Assembly (NCBI GenBank): GCA_025055455.1
Contig: JANWXD010000010.1
Coordinates: forward strand, 1 to 64,000
Direction: 5' to 3'
Length of the DNA: 64,000 bases
Source of the DNA: Bryobacteraceae bacterium
GTDB lineage: Bacteria > Acidobacteriota > Terriglobia > Bryobacterales > Bryobacteraceae
The notes below the pieces were generated by a model. That model did no database searches and was not told where the DNA came from. It worked only from the letters and a program-made list of their open reading frames with translations. A program made the translations under genes and the position numbers. Positions 46,201 through 55,492 of this stretch are shown here, in pieces. Numbering within the stretch: position 1 is the first letter of the stretch; every line of letters starts with the position of its first letter.

Positions 46201-46413
46201 CTCTACCAAGCGGTGGAGGGGCCGAACGCGGCACCTACCGACCGCCAGAAGGAGGCCGCCGAGGAACTGTCCTTGGAGTTCGCCCGGCGCATCGAGGCCG
46301 TCCGTGAATTCTTCCGCCGCACGGTGGCGGACTGGAACCGCGCTCTGGCCGCGGCCGGGGTGCCGCAATTGTTTGTGGCGGAGTTGGAATCGACGGAACG
46401 GAGGTCAAGATGA
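43279..46413 (+). CDS. Sortilin/BNR (VPS10-like) beta-propeller protein, often annotated glycosyl hydrolase
   Basis: Signal peptide; repeats GLWKSTNGGHSWTPI, GVYKSTDGGKTWRHLG, GVFLTRDGGRTW, LFRSDDGGDSFRKV; start at 43279. Confidence 0.85.
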   Translation: MRRKLLLGCLCALAAWYAPAQPPDLKPLEGLAWRFIGPAIMGGRVTDVEGVPGDPAVIYAGFASGGLWKSTNGGHSWTPIFEDQGTYSIGDIALEPGNPEVVWVGTGESNTRNSVSFGDGVYKSTDGGKTWRHLGLKETERISRVLVHPSDPDTVWVGALGHAFGPHPERGVFLTRDGGRTWHKTLHIDEHHGVSDMDVDPRNPNIVFAAMWKFERKPWTHTSGSEQGGVFRSHDGGQTWKKLEKGLPKLMGRIGVKVAPSNPRVVYVIAESKDGTLFRSDDGGDSFRKVSDDREIVSRGFYYADLRVDPSNENRLYALATRLFLSVDGGKTWKSITGGTHVDYHALWIDPVNPKRLWQGNDGGLAVSHDGGETWQAVYNIALGQFYQIHADNRQPFYYVMGGLQDNGSWTGPSRTREPAGILNDDWRLVSFGDGFYIFNHPDEPDLYLSESQGGRVVRTDLRTREQQSVAVEAVGTAGGGAAEARYRFNWNAPLVPSPHDKNTVYTAGNVVFRSTDFGRTWRAISPDLTTDDKEKQKPAGGPVWFDNSTAEYHCTVLSLAESPVKPGMIWAGTDDGNLQLTTDGGKSWRNLIGNVPGIPPHSPVSHIEPSWTSPEVAYVAFDRHMFDDFRPYIFKTEDGGRTWTRISGDLPAKAYVHIVREDPRNPKLLYAGTELGLYASYDGGKHWRFLKLKNLPPVPVHDILVHPRENDLILGTHGRSIVILDDATPVQQWSPDLASREAHLFPVRPALRFATRMSRYGLGGAQFKGPNPPYGALITFYLKEDAPEKNPPKIEILDAAGKVIRTLDEVPRGKGVHRVAWDLRMDPPARRRPPEDDEEDFGAGLQGVHVLPGTYTVRLRVAGRAVEEKVEVRMDPTVRVTRAELEERFELAAKLREMVHEGNRSLKALDSLKHQLEQTAKLLQEQAPEKARQMGKTFEDYQKEIARVTETIGRPPGASTLEYGPRVVEKLVALYQAVEGPNAAPTDRQKEAAEELSLEFARRIEAVREFFRRTVADWNRALAAAGVPQLFVAELESTERRSR

Positions 46414-48431
46414 GACGCGCAATCGGGGCCCTCGCTGGAGCGGTGCTGGTGGGCTGCGGGTTGGGTGGCGAAAAGACCGCGCGAATCGAAAGCTCGGGAA
46501 TTCGGATCGAGTTCAACGACCGCATGCACACCCGAATCACGGCACGGACCGACGGCCGAGAGACGCCGCTCGGCGCGTTTCAGCCCTCCGAATCCGTGAG
46601 CCTGGCCTCGGGCGACGTCAAGGATTTCGTGCTACGCCGCGTGCGATCGGAGAAAATCCGCGACCGCATCGGGCCCGGCACACGCTACACGCTCACCGGC
46701 GACGCCGCGTCGTTGCGGAAGACGGTGCTGGTGACGCTGTACGATTCGTTTCCCACCATGGCGGTTTTCCAGGTTTCTTACGAGAACACAGGACAAGGCG
46801 ACGTTACCGTGACGGGTTGGACCAACCATGCGCTCGCGGTGGAGGCGCAGGCCGCCCAGGAGCCAGCTTTCTGGTCCCTCCAAGCCGGCTCCTACGCCAA
46901 ACGCCCTGATTGGGTGCTGCCGCTTCAGGTCGGATTCCGCCAGGAAAATTTCCTCGGCATGAACGCCACCGATTACGGCGGCGGCACGCCGGTCGTCGAC
47001 GTCTGGCGGCGGGACGCGGGTCTGGCGGTGGGCCACTTGGAGCTCGCGCCGAAGCTGGTTTCGCTTCCTGTGGCCCGGCCGGAGCCGGGCTATGCCACGG
47101 TAGCCGTGGCGGCGCGCGTTCACCGGGTGCTCAAGCCGGGCGAGCAGTTCCGCACCCTACGGACATTTGTCGCCGTGCACCGGGGAGACTATTTCGAGAC
47201 CCTTGTGCAATACCGGCGGTTCATGACCGCGCAGGGGGTCCGCTTCGGCCAGCCCCCGGAGGTGGCTTTCGAACCCATCTGGTGCGCCTGGGGTTTCGGG
47301 CGGAAGTTCCTCCCGGCGCAAATCGAGCGCGCCTTGCCGATGGTCAAGAGGCTCGGCTTCGGTTGGGTTGTAGTGGACGACGGCTGGCAGGAAGCGGAAG
47401 GAGACTGGCGGCCTGTTCGCTCCAAATTCCCGCGGGGCGACGACGACATGCGCGCGCTGGTGGACCGCATCCACGCGGCAGGCTTCCGGGCGCAGTTGTG
47501 GTGGGCGCCGCTTGCGGCGGATCCGGGAACTGAACTGTTGCGCCGCCGCCCGGACGTGGTTCTCCAGACCGCGGACGGGGGCACGCAAAAGATCACGTGG
47601 TGGGATTCTGTCTACTTGTGTCCGGCCTACGACAAAGTCTGGCAGGACGCGCGAGAGTTCGTCGTGCGCGCCCTCCGGGAGTGGGACTACGACGGACTCA
47701 AGATTGACGGCCAACATCTCAACGCGGCGCCGCCTTGTTACAACCCGCGCCACGGGCACCGCAGCCCGGAGGAGGCTTACGAGGGCCTTCCGGGATTCTT
47801 CCAGGTCATCTACGAGGCCGCGCGGAGCGTCAAGCCAGACGCTCTCGTGGAGATCTGCCCCTGCGGAACCTCCTACTCCTTCTTCACGCTTCCCTACCTC
47901 AACATGGCCGTGGCTTCGGATCCGACCAGTTCCTGGCAAATTCGAACGAAAGGCAAGACGCTCCGGGCGCTGCTGGGACCAGCGGCGGTGTATTTCGGGG
48001 ACCACGTGGAGCTGAGTGATGACGGGACGGATTTCGCATCCACATTGGGCGTCGGAGGCGTGATCGGCACGAACTTCGTTTGGCCGCCGGCGGGCCGCAG
48101 GCGAGTGGATTTGACGCCCGAGCGGGAGCAGCTTTTTGCACGCTGGGTGGAGATCTACCGCCGATTGATGCTACCAAAGGGCGAGTACTTGGGCGCACTG
48201 TACGACATCGGCTTTGACCGCCCCGAGGCGCACGCCATCCGCAAGGATGGTCGCATGTATTATGCCTTTTTCGCCCCTTCGTGGCACGGACCGGTGGTGC
48301 TTCGGGGCCTCGAGCCTCGGCCCTATCGGGTCACAGATTACACGCGAGGCATCGATTACGGCACAGTCAAAGGCCCCCAGGCGACGCTCAAGGTGCGCTT
48401 CGAACGACACTTATTGCTCGAGGCGCGTTGA
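46410..48431 (+). CDS. Alpha-galactosidase-like (GH36/melibiase family)
   Basis: WCAWGFGRKFLPAQIERALPMVKRLGFGWVVVDDGWQEAEGDW, DYDGLKIDGQHLNAAPPC, VEICPCGTSYSFFTLPY; lipobox-like GAVLVGCG; ATGA overlap with upstream gene. Confidence 0.85.
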   Translation: MRRAIGALAGAVLVGCGLGGEKTARIESSGIRIEFNDRMHTRITARTDGRETPLGAFQPSESVSLASGDVKDFVLRRVRSEKIRDRIGPGTRYTLTGDAASLRKTVLVTLYDSFPTMAVFQVSYENTGQGDVTVTGWTNHALAVEAQAAQEPAFWSLQAGSYAKRPDWVLPLQVGFRQENFLGMNATDYGGGTPVVDVWRRDAGLAVGHLELAPKLVSLPVARPEPGYATVAVAARVHRVLKPGEQFRTLRTFVAVHRGDYFETLVQYRRFMTAQGVRFGQPPEVAFEPIWCAWGFGRKFLPAQIERALPMVKRLGFGWVVVDDGWQEAEGDWRPVRSKFPRGDDDMRALVDRIHAAGFRAQLWWAPLAADPGTELLRRRPDVVLQTADGGTQKITWWDSVYLCPAYDKVWQDAREFVVRALREWDYDGLKIDGQHLNAAPPCYNPRHGHRSPEEAYEGLPGFFQVIYEAARSVKPDALVEICPCGTSYSFFTLPYLNMAVASDPTSSWQIRTKGKTLRALLGPAAVYFGDHVELSDDGTDFASTLGVGGVIGTNFVWPPAGRRRVDLTPEREQLFARWVEIYRRLMLPKGEYLGALYDIGFDRPEAHAIRKDGRMYYAFFAPSWHGPVVLRGLEPRPYRVTDYTRGIDYGTVKGPQATLKVRFERHLLLEAR

Positions 48432-48506
48432 TGCCCTGGACGTACGCCCCGATTCCCGGCACGGACGCCTGGGGGTGGCCCGTCTGCAACCTCACCCCAT
48501 CCTCGG

Positions 48507-50264
48507 TCATAGCACGGGGACGCTCTTGAAGATCTCCCAGGCGTATGCGAAGACACCCGGCGCCACGCCCTCCGAGACCAAGGGCGCGGAAAAACGACCA
48601 AACTGGCGGCCATCGTTGGTGGCGATGAGCCCCAGCATGCCGACGCTGCCGTCGGAGCCGCTGGCCGATGCCGGGGGCAACACGGCAGTGGCCTGAGGGG
48701 GGACGGTGAACGTCCGGGCTCCGGCTGGGGCAGTGCAATAAAAGATCCCCAAGTCGAAAATGGGATCGGCGTCCGTCCCACCGACGCGCCCGCCGCTCAT
48801 GCCGACGATGGCGACGATTGCGCCCGACTCGGTCCCGCCGCCGGTCCAAGTGACGGTCAATGGCTGACCGCGTGCGATGCTGGCGATAGAGTCCCGATTG
48901 GTCCATGCAAAGGCGGAGGGGAACTGGGTCGAAGCCGTGAAAGCCCGTACGTCGGCGCCGCCAGGTGCGGACAGAGTGTACGTTCCGGCCGCCAAGGTGG
49001 GGCTGCCGGTCCCCCCCACGCCGCCGAAACTCGACTGGTATAGCAGAAGATTGTAGACATTTCCGGCTGCTTTCGGCACCGCCCGATTGGCGGCATTGGG
49101 CCCGTTGAGGATCAGTTGCGGACCCGCATCGAGGGCTGCCGGAAGCGGCGTTACAGAATCCAAGTCGGCCCGCCCTCGGTGCCGGCGGTAGTAGCAGGTT
49201 CCGGTCTCGATCACGAGGCCGGCCGGCATGCCATCCATTTGGTCCGCCCGGAAGCGAAAGATTCCTCCGCCGACGTCCTCCGTGGCCATCTCCACATTTC
49301 CAAGGCCCGGCAGGGTGACGTGCGAGGTTGCCTTCGTCAACAAGAAAGAGCCCACCGTGACCGTGCCTCCCGCATCCAGAGCACGAACCTGGTCCGCGGC
49401 CAGGAAGGGATGGCTGCAGACATCGACGCCACCCGGAGCAATGGCCAGTGTGCCGAGATTGCTGAGCCGGCCCCCCGCACGCACTTGGACCGGTACCGCG
49501 CATCCCTCCGGGGTATTTAGGGGAAGCGTGAAATTGATCTGGTCCAGACCGGGCGAGCCGGGGGAGCGGCCGGCATAGGTCGGCGTTATCTCCAAGCCCC
49601 CGACGATCACGCGCACTTGCGCCGCGTCCTTCATGTCGCCGGAGCTTCCGCCAGTGACATCGGAGGCGGGATCCGGTCCCAATCCCGTGCCCCAAAGCAC
49701 CAGCGACTCGCCTCGACGTGCGGGACGAAATTGCCAGGTCCGACCCTGATAATTCAGGCTGCCGCTGGTCATCCGAACCAGACTGACTCCGTTGTTCAAA
49801 TTGCTGTTGGTCACCTGCGCCGGCCCGTAACCTGCCGCATTAGCCGTGGCAAAACCGAAGTGGCGGTCGACCACCTTCACGCGCACCGGAGCGCTCGCCA
49901 CGCCGTTGTAGATCACCCGGACGTCGTAGTCGCCGGCCGGCGTCGTGGAGGGCAGCAGGGCGGCGAGCTGCGTCGCCATGGTGTACCACAGCCGGCATTC
50001 GACAGCTGCTCCCCCAGCTGCAGGCGTGAAAGTTACCCTTGAGCCGGCCAGCTCCGTCGGAAACGGCACGCTGCTCGCCACGGTCAAACTGGAGGGCCCG
50101 AGTCCCGTACCGAAGACCACGAACCAGCTCCCTCGGGCAATGTCCGGCAAGTAGGAACTCGCATGGACAACTCCGGTGCCGTCACTACGAATTACCGGCT
50201 GGCCCGGGGCGCTTACACTCAAGACGAGCACCAGTGAGAAGGCATGGGAAACGCGCGATTTCAT
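48507..50264 (-). CDS. TIGR03437-type secreted protein
   Basis: VVHASSYLPDIARGSWFVVFGTGLGPSSLTVASSVPFPTELAGSRVTFTPAAGG...MATQLAALLPSTTPAGDYDVRVIYNG...LVLWGTGLGPDP. Confidence 0.82.
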   Translation of the reverse strand: MKSRVSHAFSLVLVLSVSAPGQPVIRSDGTGVVHASSYLPDIARGSWFVVFGTGLGPSSLTVASSVPFPTELAGSRVTFTPAAGGAAVECRLWYTMATQLAALLPSTTPAGDYDVRVIYNGVASAPVRVKVVDRHFGFATANAAGYGPAQVTNSNLNNGVSLVRMTSGSLNYQGRTWQFRPARRGESLVLWGTGLGPDPASDVTGGSSGDMKDAAQVRVIVGGLEITPTYAGRSPGSPGLDQINFTLPLNTPEGCAVPVQVRAGGRLSNLGTLAIAPGGVDVCSHPFLAADQVRALDAGGTVTVGSFLLTKATSHVTLPGLGNVEMATEDVGGGIFRFRADQMDGMPAGLVIETGTCYYRRHRGRADLDSVTPLPAALDAGPQLILNGPNAANRAVPKAAGNVYNLLLYQSSFGGVGGTGSPTLAAGTYTLSAPGGADVRAFTASTQFPSAFAWTNRDSIASIARGQPLTVTWTGGGTESGAIVAIVGMSGGRVGGTDADPIFDLGIFYCTAPAGARTFTVPPQATAVLPPASASGSDGSVGMLGLIATNDGRQFGRFSAPLVSEGVAPGVFAYAWEIFKSVPVL

Positions 50265-50317
50265 TTCTCAGCCCTGTCCTCCTTATCCTCGTGTAGCGTC
50301 CTGAGAAAGCAGATCCC

Positions 50318-51090
50318 TCAAAACCCCTCCGCGCGGCCCCAGAAGCGCTCCCCCAGATCCCGCCGGAGGGAACCTCTTCAAGATCGTCGTACTTGCCTTG
50401 GCACTTTAGGTTCAGCCCGTTGGTGACAGCCGTCATCAGCTCGAAACCAATAAAGTCGCGACTTCGGGGCGCGTAGACCACGGCTACGCAATACTTAGGT
50501 CCGTAGCCGACGGAAATTTTCCGCCGCACGCCTTGCACCCCGAACTCGGCCTGTCCGCGCTGGTCGCGGACCAAATCGCCGAAGATACTATCCAGAGCCA
50601 GGTCCTGGGTGGTGGTATGGGCGAGCGGAAATTGCGCCATCCGCTTCGGGTGCCACCAGAATTCGCGGCGGCGAGCGAGCACCGCGGCCTTGTCGTCGGC
50701 CTCCAAGCGGGCGATCCGCCGATGGGACGAAAAGGCGAGCAAGCCGTGGATGGGCTTACCGTTCGAATTGCGGCGCAGGTTCCCGAGACTCGGATTCAGA
50801 ACGAATGTCCGGCCATTGGCGTACAAGGTGTCCTGATCGAGACGGTTGGCCCGGGGCGCCAGCTGAGAATCGCCGCACCGCACGGGCTTGCGGGCCAACC
50901 CGCTCAACTGCTCGAACGGAACCCAGAAAATATTGCGGCCGTTGACGGTGAATTCGTAAGCGTTATGGCCGATCGAGGGCGCCACGGAGACCCCCGCGTT
51001 TCGCGCGGTGTCTACCAGCCGAACAATCTCGATTCCGTCGGAAATCGTTCGCGCCGCTTTGTAGGGTTCCGCCACGGAGCCAACCGCCAT
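50318..51090 (-). pseudogene. Aldose 1-epimerase with internal deletion and 3' frameshift
   Basis: N-part VAPSIGHNAYEFTVNGRNIFWVPFE...LGNLRRNSNGKPIHGLL...HPKRMAQFPLAHT joins directly to C-part FGDLVRDQRGQAEFGVQGVRRKISVGYGPKYCVAVVYAPRSRDFIGFELMTAVTN; ancestral end GGIWGERFWGRAEGF* is in the +1 frame after a G5 run (plus-strand C5, 50350-50354). Confidence 0.75.
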
Positions 51091-51112
51091 TAGACAACCC
51101 AGACCGCGAGTC

Positions 51113-51523
51113 TCATTGATCCCTGTGCTCTTGAAGGTCGAGCGTCATCTCCTCGCGGCAGCACATACACAACCCAGGCCGGTAGACGCGAATGGCGCAC
51201 GTCTCGCACCAATAGGTGATCAGATAGCGCTTTTCGTTCTTGCGGACGAACATAGCCTTGGTGTGAATCGGGCCTACGAGGAAGCGACGCGGCCCTACGA
51301 AGCGCCCCACTACCTCCAGGTCCGCCCCCGTCAACCGCTGGTCGTTCAGGACCGCCACCGTCGACTCGTCCCCGTCAAGCTCGATCGTGCCGTGTTGTTC
51401 GGTGTCGAGGGCAGGCGGCTGGCCGGGAATTTGCACCAGCCGACCGCGAATCGCAACTTGCTCGGCCACTGCCTCCGACACTAGGGCGGCGGCAGCGAGG
51501 AACAGGAACTCACGGCGCAACAT
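51113..51523 (-). CDS. Secreted hypothetical protein with Cys-rich C-terminus
   Basis: MLRREFLFLAAAALVSEAVA signal; YLITYWCETCAIRVYRPGLCMCCREEMTLDL. Confidence 0.65.
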   Translation of the reverse strand: MLRREFLFLAAAALVSEAVAEQVAIRGRLVQIPGQPPALDTEQHGTIELDGDESTVAVLNDQRLTGADLEVVGRFVGPRRFLVGPIHTKAMFVRKNEKRYLITYWCETCAIRVYRPGLCMCCREEMTLDLQEHRDQ

Positions 51524-51599
51524 TATCCTTATTGTATGATGCGGCGCACGAACGACACTCCGGCCGTGGAGTCGCCAATTAGCAAAGCCCGTGACGCCG

Positions 51600-52334
51600 T
51601 CAGGACGGCGATGAAACGGCTTGCTCGCGCAAGCGCGTCTTCCAATCCTCGAGGATCTTGACGGTCGCTGTGGCTCCGAACCGGTCGGCACCCGCTTCGT
51701 ACGCCGCCAGGGCCATATCCAACGTACGGACGCCTCCAGCGGCCTTGATGCGCACGTTCGGCCCCGCATAGCGGCGCATCAGCCGAAGGTCTTCGAGCGT
51801 GGCGCCCGAGGGGGCGAACCCCGTCGAGGTTTTCACGAAGTCTACACCCGCACGTGTGGCGATCTTACAGGCAATGATCTTGAGTTCGTCGGTAAGGTAG
51901 GCATTTTCGAAAATGACCTTGAGCAGAACGCCGGATTCGTGACAGGCATCCGCGATCTGGCGCAATTCCGTCTCCACATATTGGAAGCAGCGGGAGACCA
52001 GCTTGCCGATGTTTAGCACCATGTCGACCTCGCGGGCGCCGCGGCGGATCAGATCGCGGACCTCGTACAGCTTGGCCGCCGTCGTCGAGGAGCCGTGGGG
52101 AAAGCCCGCCACCGAACCTACCGCCACATCCGTCCCGCGCAGCCACTCGACAGCCAAATCCACGTCGGACGGACGCACCGAAACGCTGGCGACGCCATAC
52201 GCGCGTGCGATGCGACATCCTTCCTCGACTTGTTCCTCGGTCAGCTCGGGACGGAGCAATGAGTGGTCGATCATGCGCGCCAAGCTTTCGTAGCTAGTAA
52301 GTGGGGGCCGGCTCAGTTCGTGGATTGGATCCAT
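51600..52334 (-). CDS. deoC: Deoxyribose-phosphate aldolase
   Basis: MIDHSLLRPELTEEQVEEGC, SVAGFPHGSSTTAAKLYE, GAREVDMVLNIGKL, VDFVKTSTGFAPSGATLEDLRLMR, KAAGGVRTLDMALA. Confidence 0.95.
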   Translation of the reverse strand: MDPIHELSRPPLTSYESLARMIDHSLLRPELTEEQVEEGCRIARAYGVASVSVRPSDVDLAVEWLRGTDVAVGSVAGFPHGSSTTAAKLYEVRDLIRRGAREVDMVLNIGKLVSRCFQYVETELRQIADACHESGVLLKVIFENAYLTDELKIIACKIATRAGVDFVKTSTGFAPSGATLEDLRLMRRYAGPNVRIKAAGGVRTLDMALAAYEAGADRFGATATVKILEDWKTRLREQAVSSPS

Positions 52335-52340
52335 CGTGAA

Positions 52341-53201
52341 TTATTTCGTTTTTCGCCGCGAGGGCGAAAGACCGAGGGCTTTCAGCTGAGCTTTCGCTTT
52401 TGCCGCCAGTTCGTGGTTCGGAAAGCGTTCAATCAAATTGTAAAATTCGTCCCGAGCCTGGTTGCGCCGCCCCACCTTGAGCAGCGCCATCCCTTTCATG
52501 TAGTGGGCGTCGGGCGTCTTATTATTGTCCGGGTATTTCTCCAGGACCAAGTCGAAGGCGCGGATGGCCTGGTCCATTTCTCCGCGCAAGTAATAGATCT
52601 CGCCGATGTAGAACTGGGCGTTCGGCGCTAGTTCCGTATTGCCGAAGTATTGCAGGTAATCAGTGAACTCTTTGAGGGCGAGTTCCAGATTTCCCCCATT
52701 CTTGTCGCGCAAAGCGTTTTGGTAGAGGCTTTCGGCGGAAAGACCGGGCGGGGGACCGCCGGCGCCCGGAGGCGGCGCCGGCGGGGCCTGCAAGGTGCGG
52801 ACGGCCGTGGAGATGTCCACGATCTGCAACTCGAGCCGGCCCATGCGGCGGTTCAGCTCCGCGACGGATTCCCGCAGGGCCTGAAACTCCCCAGCCAGTT
52901 GATCCACTTTGGTGCCGATGGCCGTGACCGGTCGGCCGACGTTGGCTTCCTGTTCCCGCAGACTCTGGCGGAGGTCGTTGTCGAGCGACGCTACGGCCGT
53001 GTTGGTCCTCGCGGCGGCGTCAACGGCCTGTTGCACCAGCAGATTGAGCCGGTTGAATTGTTCGTCCATCGCGCTCTTGAGCCCGCGGATTTGTTCTCCA
53101 AGAAGGGCGATTTCTCTCTGGAGCTCGACATACTCTTTGCGCTGTGCCGGACAGAGGCACGCTGTGGCCACCAGCGCGAGGGCGGCCCGCCGTGTCGACA
53201 T
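52341..53201 (-). CDS. cpoB: Cell division coordinator CpoB/YbgF-like tol-pal protein
   Basis: Signal peptide, coiled coil, TPR C-terminus (SLYQNALRDKNGGNLELALKEFTDYLQYFGNTELAPNAQFYIGEIYY); next to pal. Confidence 0.85.
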   Translation of the reverse strand: MSTRRAALALVATACLCPAQRKEYVELQREIALLGEQIRGLKSAMDEQFNRLNLLVQQAVDAAARTNTAVASLDNDLRQSLREQEANVGRPVTAIGTKVDQLAGEFQALRESVAELNRRMGRLELQIVDISTAVRTLQAPPAPPPGAGGPPPGLSAESLYQNALRDKNGGNLELALKEFTDYLQYFGNTELAPNAQFYIGEIYYLRGEMDQAIRAFDLVLEKYPDNNKTPDAHYMKGMALLKVGRRNQARDEFYNLIERFPNHELAAKAKAQLKALGLSPSRRKTK

Positions 53202-53279
53202 GTTTTCCTCCAGCGAAACTGGCGCCGGGCGGGGCATATAGCCGGACCCGGCGCCAGTGGTTCTACGGCCTCGTGTGAC

Positions 53280-54056
53280 CTACTGGCCCGCCACGAAATG
53301 CACCCGCCGGTTGAGCTGCCAGCACTCCTCGTTGCTTTCCGTGCACTGGGGCCGCTCCTTGCCGTAGCTGATGGTCTTGAGCCTGTCGGCCGGAACACCC
53401 AACTGCACGAGAAACTCCTTGGCGGCAGTGGCCCGGCGGTCACCCAGGCCCAGGTTGTACTCGGCGGAGCCCCGTTCGTCGCAGTGGCCTTCGATGACGA
53501 TGGTGGCCTGCGGGTACTCGCGGAAAATCTCCTTGAGCGCATCCGCGTTGCGCGTCAGGGTCACGCGCGCGTCCTCACGGATGTCGTATTTGTCGAAGTC
53601 AAAATACGCATCCTGGACGCGTTTCTCGAGCATCTCACTGAGCGTCACCTTCGGCGCGGGCGGGGGAGGCGGCGGAGGCGGCGGAGGCACAGTGACCGTC
53701 ACCGTGACCGAGCGGCGGTCCTCTCCGCCCGGACCCTTGGCCGTCAGGGTGTAGGTGGTCGTGTCGTTGGGGAAGACCTGACGGCTGCCGCGCGCCGGCA
53801 CGGGGCCAATGCCCTGGTTGATCGAGATGTCGGTGGCGTTGCTCACGTCCCAGCGCAACGTGGCGGACTGTCCCCGCTGAATCGTCGAGGGCTCCGCCGT
53901 GAACTCACTGATGGTCGGCTTGGGGGGCGGCGGAGGAGGCGGCTCTTCCTTCGGAGGCGGCGGGGGCGGCGGAGGCGCGACTTTTTTCCGGCAACCGCCG
54001 GCCGCGAGCAACAGCGAGAATCCCAAGAGTACGATGCTGATCTTGCGCATGTTCAT
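53280..54056 (-). CDS. pal: Peptidoglycan-associated lipoprotein Pal with an extra Ig-like domain
   Basis: Lipobox LLLAAGGC; C-terminal OmpA domain VYFDFDKYDIREDARVTLTRNADALKE...VIEGHCDERGSAEYNLGLGDRRATAAKEFLVQLGV. Confidence 0.92.
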   Translation of the reverse strand: MNMRKISIVLLGFSLLLAAGGCRKKVAPPPPPPPPKEEPPPPPPPKPTISEFTAEPSTIQRGQSATLRWDVSNATDISINQGIGPVPARGSRQVFPNDTTTYTLTAKGPGGEDRRSVTVTVTVPPPPPPPPPPAPKVTLSEMLEKRVQDAYFDFDKYDIREDARVTLTRNADALKEIFREYPQATIVIEGHCDERGSAEYNLGLGDRRATAAKEFLVQLGVPADRLKTISYGKERPQCTESNEECWQLNRRVHFVAGQ

Positions 54057-54106
54057 CTTGACCTCGGCGTATTGAAATTCCAAACCATCCTATCCCACGC
54101 GGCGTC

Positions 54107-55492
54107 TCACTTCCATACCGGCCGCATGTTGCGGCCCTCGGTGGTGAGCTGCCGCAATTGTGTGCCGTCCGCCAGCATAGTCCAGATTTGGGTGCTGCCG
54201 GAGCGGTCGGAGGAAAAGGCCAAATGCCGCCCGTCGGGCGCCCACACCGGATTTTCGTTCCGGCCGGCGCCGTGCGTGAGCTGGACGAACTCGCGTGTAG
54301 CGACATCCATGACGAAAATGTTGAAGTTTCCCGGAGCGTAACCCCGCGTCCAAGCAAACGCGATATGCTGCCCGTCAGGGTGCCAGGATGGGTTGACAGC
54401 GTCGCCTTCCCCGGGCGTGAGCCGCACGACGTCAGCGCCGTCGATATTCATTTTATAGATCTGGGGCGTCCCGGAACGGCCCGAAACGAAGACGATTTCG
54501 GCGCCGGTTTTGGGATTCACTTTCGGCTCCACGTCAATGGAGTTGGAAAACGTGAGGCGCCGCAACCCGCTGCCGTCCAAATTGGCGATGTAAATCTGGG
54601 CGAAGCGGCCGCCGGCCGTCGAGGAAAACACGATCTGTTTGCCGTCGGGAGTGAAATCCGGCGTGGCGTTCATTGAAGCGTCCTGGTTATAAAAGCTGAG
54701 CCGCGCCCCGGTCAGCAGCGAATGGAGCAGGATCATGGGCCGACCCCGTGCGTAGCTGGTGAACGCCAGCAGCGTGCCGTCCGGGGAGACGGCAGGCATG
54801 AAGCTCAACGAATTGTAGAATGTCAGCCGCTTCTGGTTCGATCCGTCCGGATCCATGGACCAGATCTCGCGCGTGCCCCGGCCGGTGCGGTCCGAATCGA
54901 AGTAAATCTTGGTGCCGAACAGGCTCTTGTAGCCGAACTGGCCCAGGATGTCGGCAGCGAATTCATGAGCGACTTTGCGCGCGCCTTCTTCGTCGAGCGA
55001 CCCGAAGTACAGCTTACCGAGGATCTGTGCGTTGGCCAGATCCGACTGGTTGACGTTGTAGAGCCATGCGAACACAACCAAGCGGTCGCCCTGCACGGCC
55101 GAATACCCGAAGGCGAGGTAGTTCGCGCTCACGGGCGGGTCGGACCAGTCGGTCAGCCACGGGCCCCGTTTCACGATCTCGGGGCGCCCGCCACGCGACG
55201 CAGGTTTGACCATCGGCTCGCGGAAATCCTGCGGGCGCTGCGGGGTCTCCAACGGATACATGCTCTTGGGGACCATGCGGAACAGGCCGGAGGATTCCAG
55301 GTCGCGGAACAGAGTCTCGTTGAAGACTGCCATGTAGCGCTGGGCCTCGCCCGTTCCGCGGAAATCCGGCACGGCGATGGCAGCCCGCTCGCCCTTGACG
55401 ATCTTGATGATGATGTCGCTTTGCTGCTGGGCCGCCACGAGCAAGACAACGGCAGCCACCGAGACGACGGCCTTGGTCAGGGTTATGTTCAT
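54107..55492 (-). CDS. tolB: TolB beta-propeller protein
   Basis: TKIYFDSDRTGRGTREIWSMDPDGSNQKRLTF, PAVSPDGTLLAFTSYARGRP, IYIANLDGSGLRRLT repeats. Confidence 0.92.
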   Translation of the reverse strand: MNITLTKAVVSVAAVVLLVAAQQQSDIIIKIVKGERAAIAVPDFRGTGEAQRYMAVFNETLFRDLESSGLFRMVPKSMYPLETPQRPQDFREPMVKPASRGGRPEIVKRGPWLTDWSDPPVSANYLAFGYSAVQGDRLVVFAWLYNVNQSDLANAQILGKLYFGSLDEEGARKVAHEFAADILGQFGYKSLFGTKIYFDSDRTGRGTREIWSMDPDGSNQKRLTFYNSLSFMPAVSPDGTLLAFTSYARGRPMILLHSLLTGARLSFYNQDASMNATPDFTPDGKQIVFSSTAGGRFAQIYIANLDGSGLRRLTFSNSIDVEPKVNPKTGAEIVFVSGRSGTPQIYKMNIDGADVVRLTPGEGDAVNPSWHPDGQHIAFAWTRGYAPGNFNIFVMDVATREFVQLTHGAGRNENPVWAPDGRHLAFSSDRSGSTQIWTMLADGTQLRQLTTEGRNMRPVWK

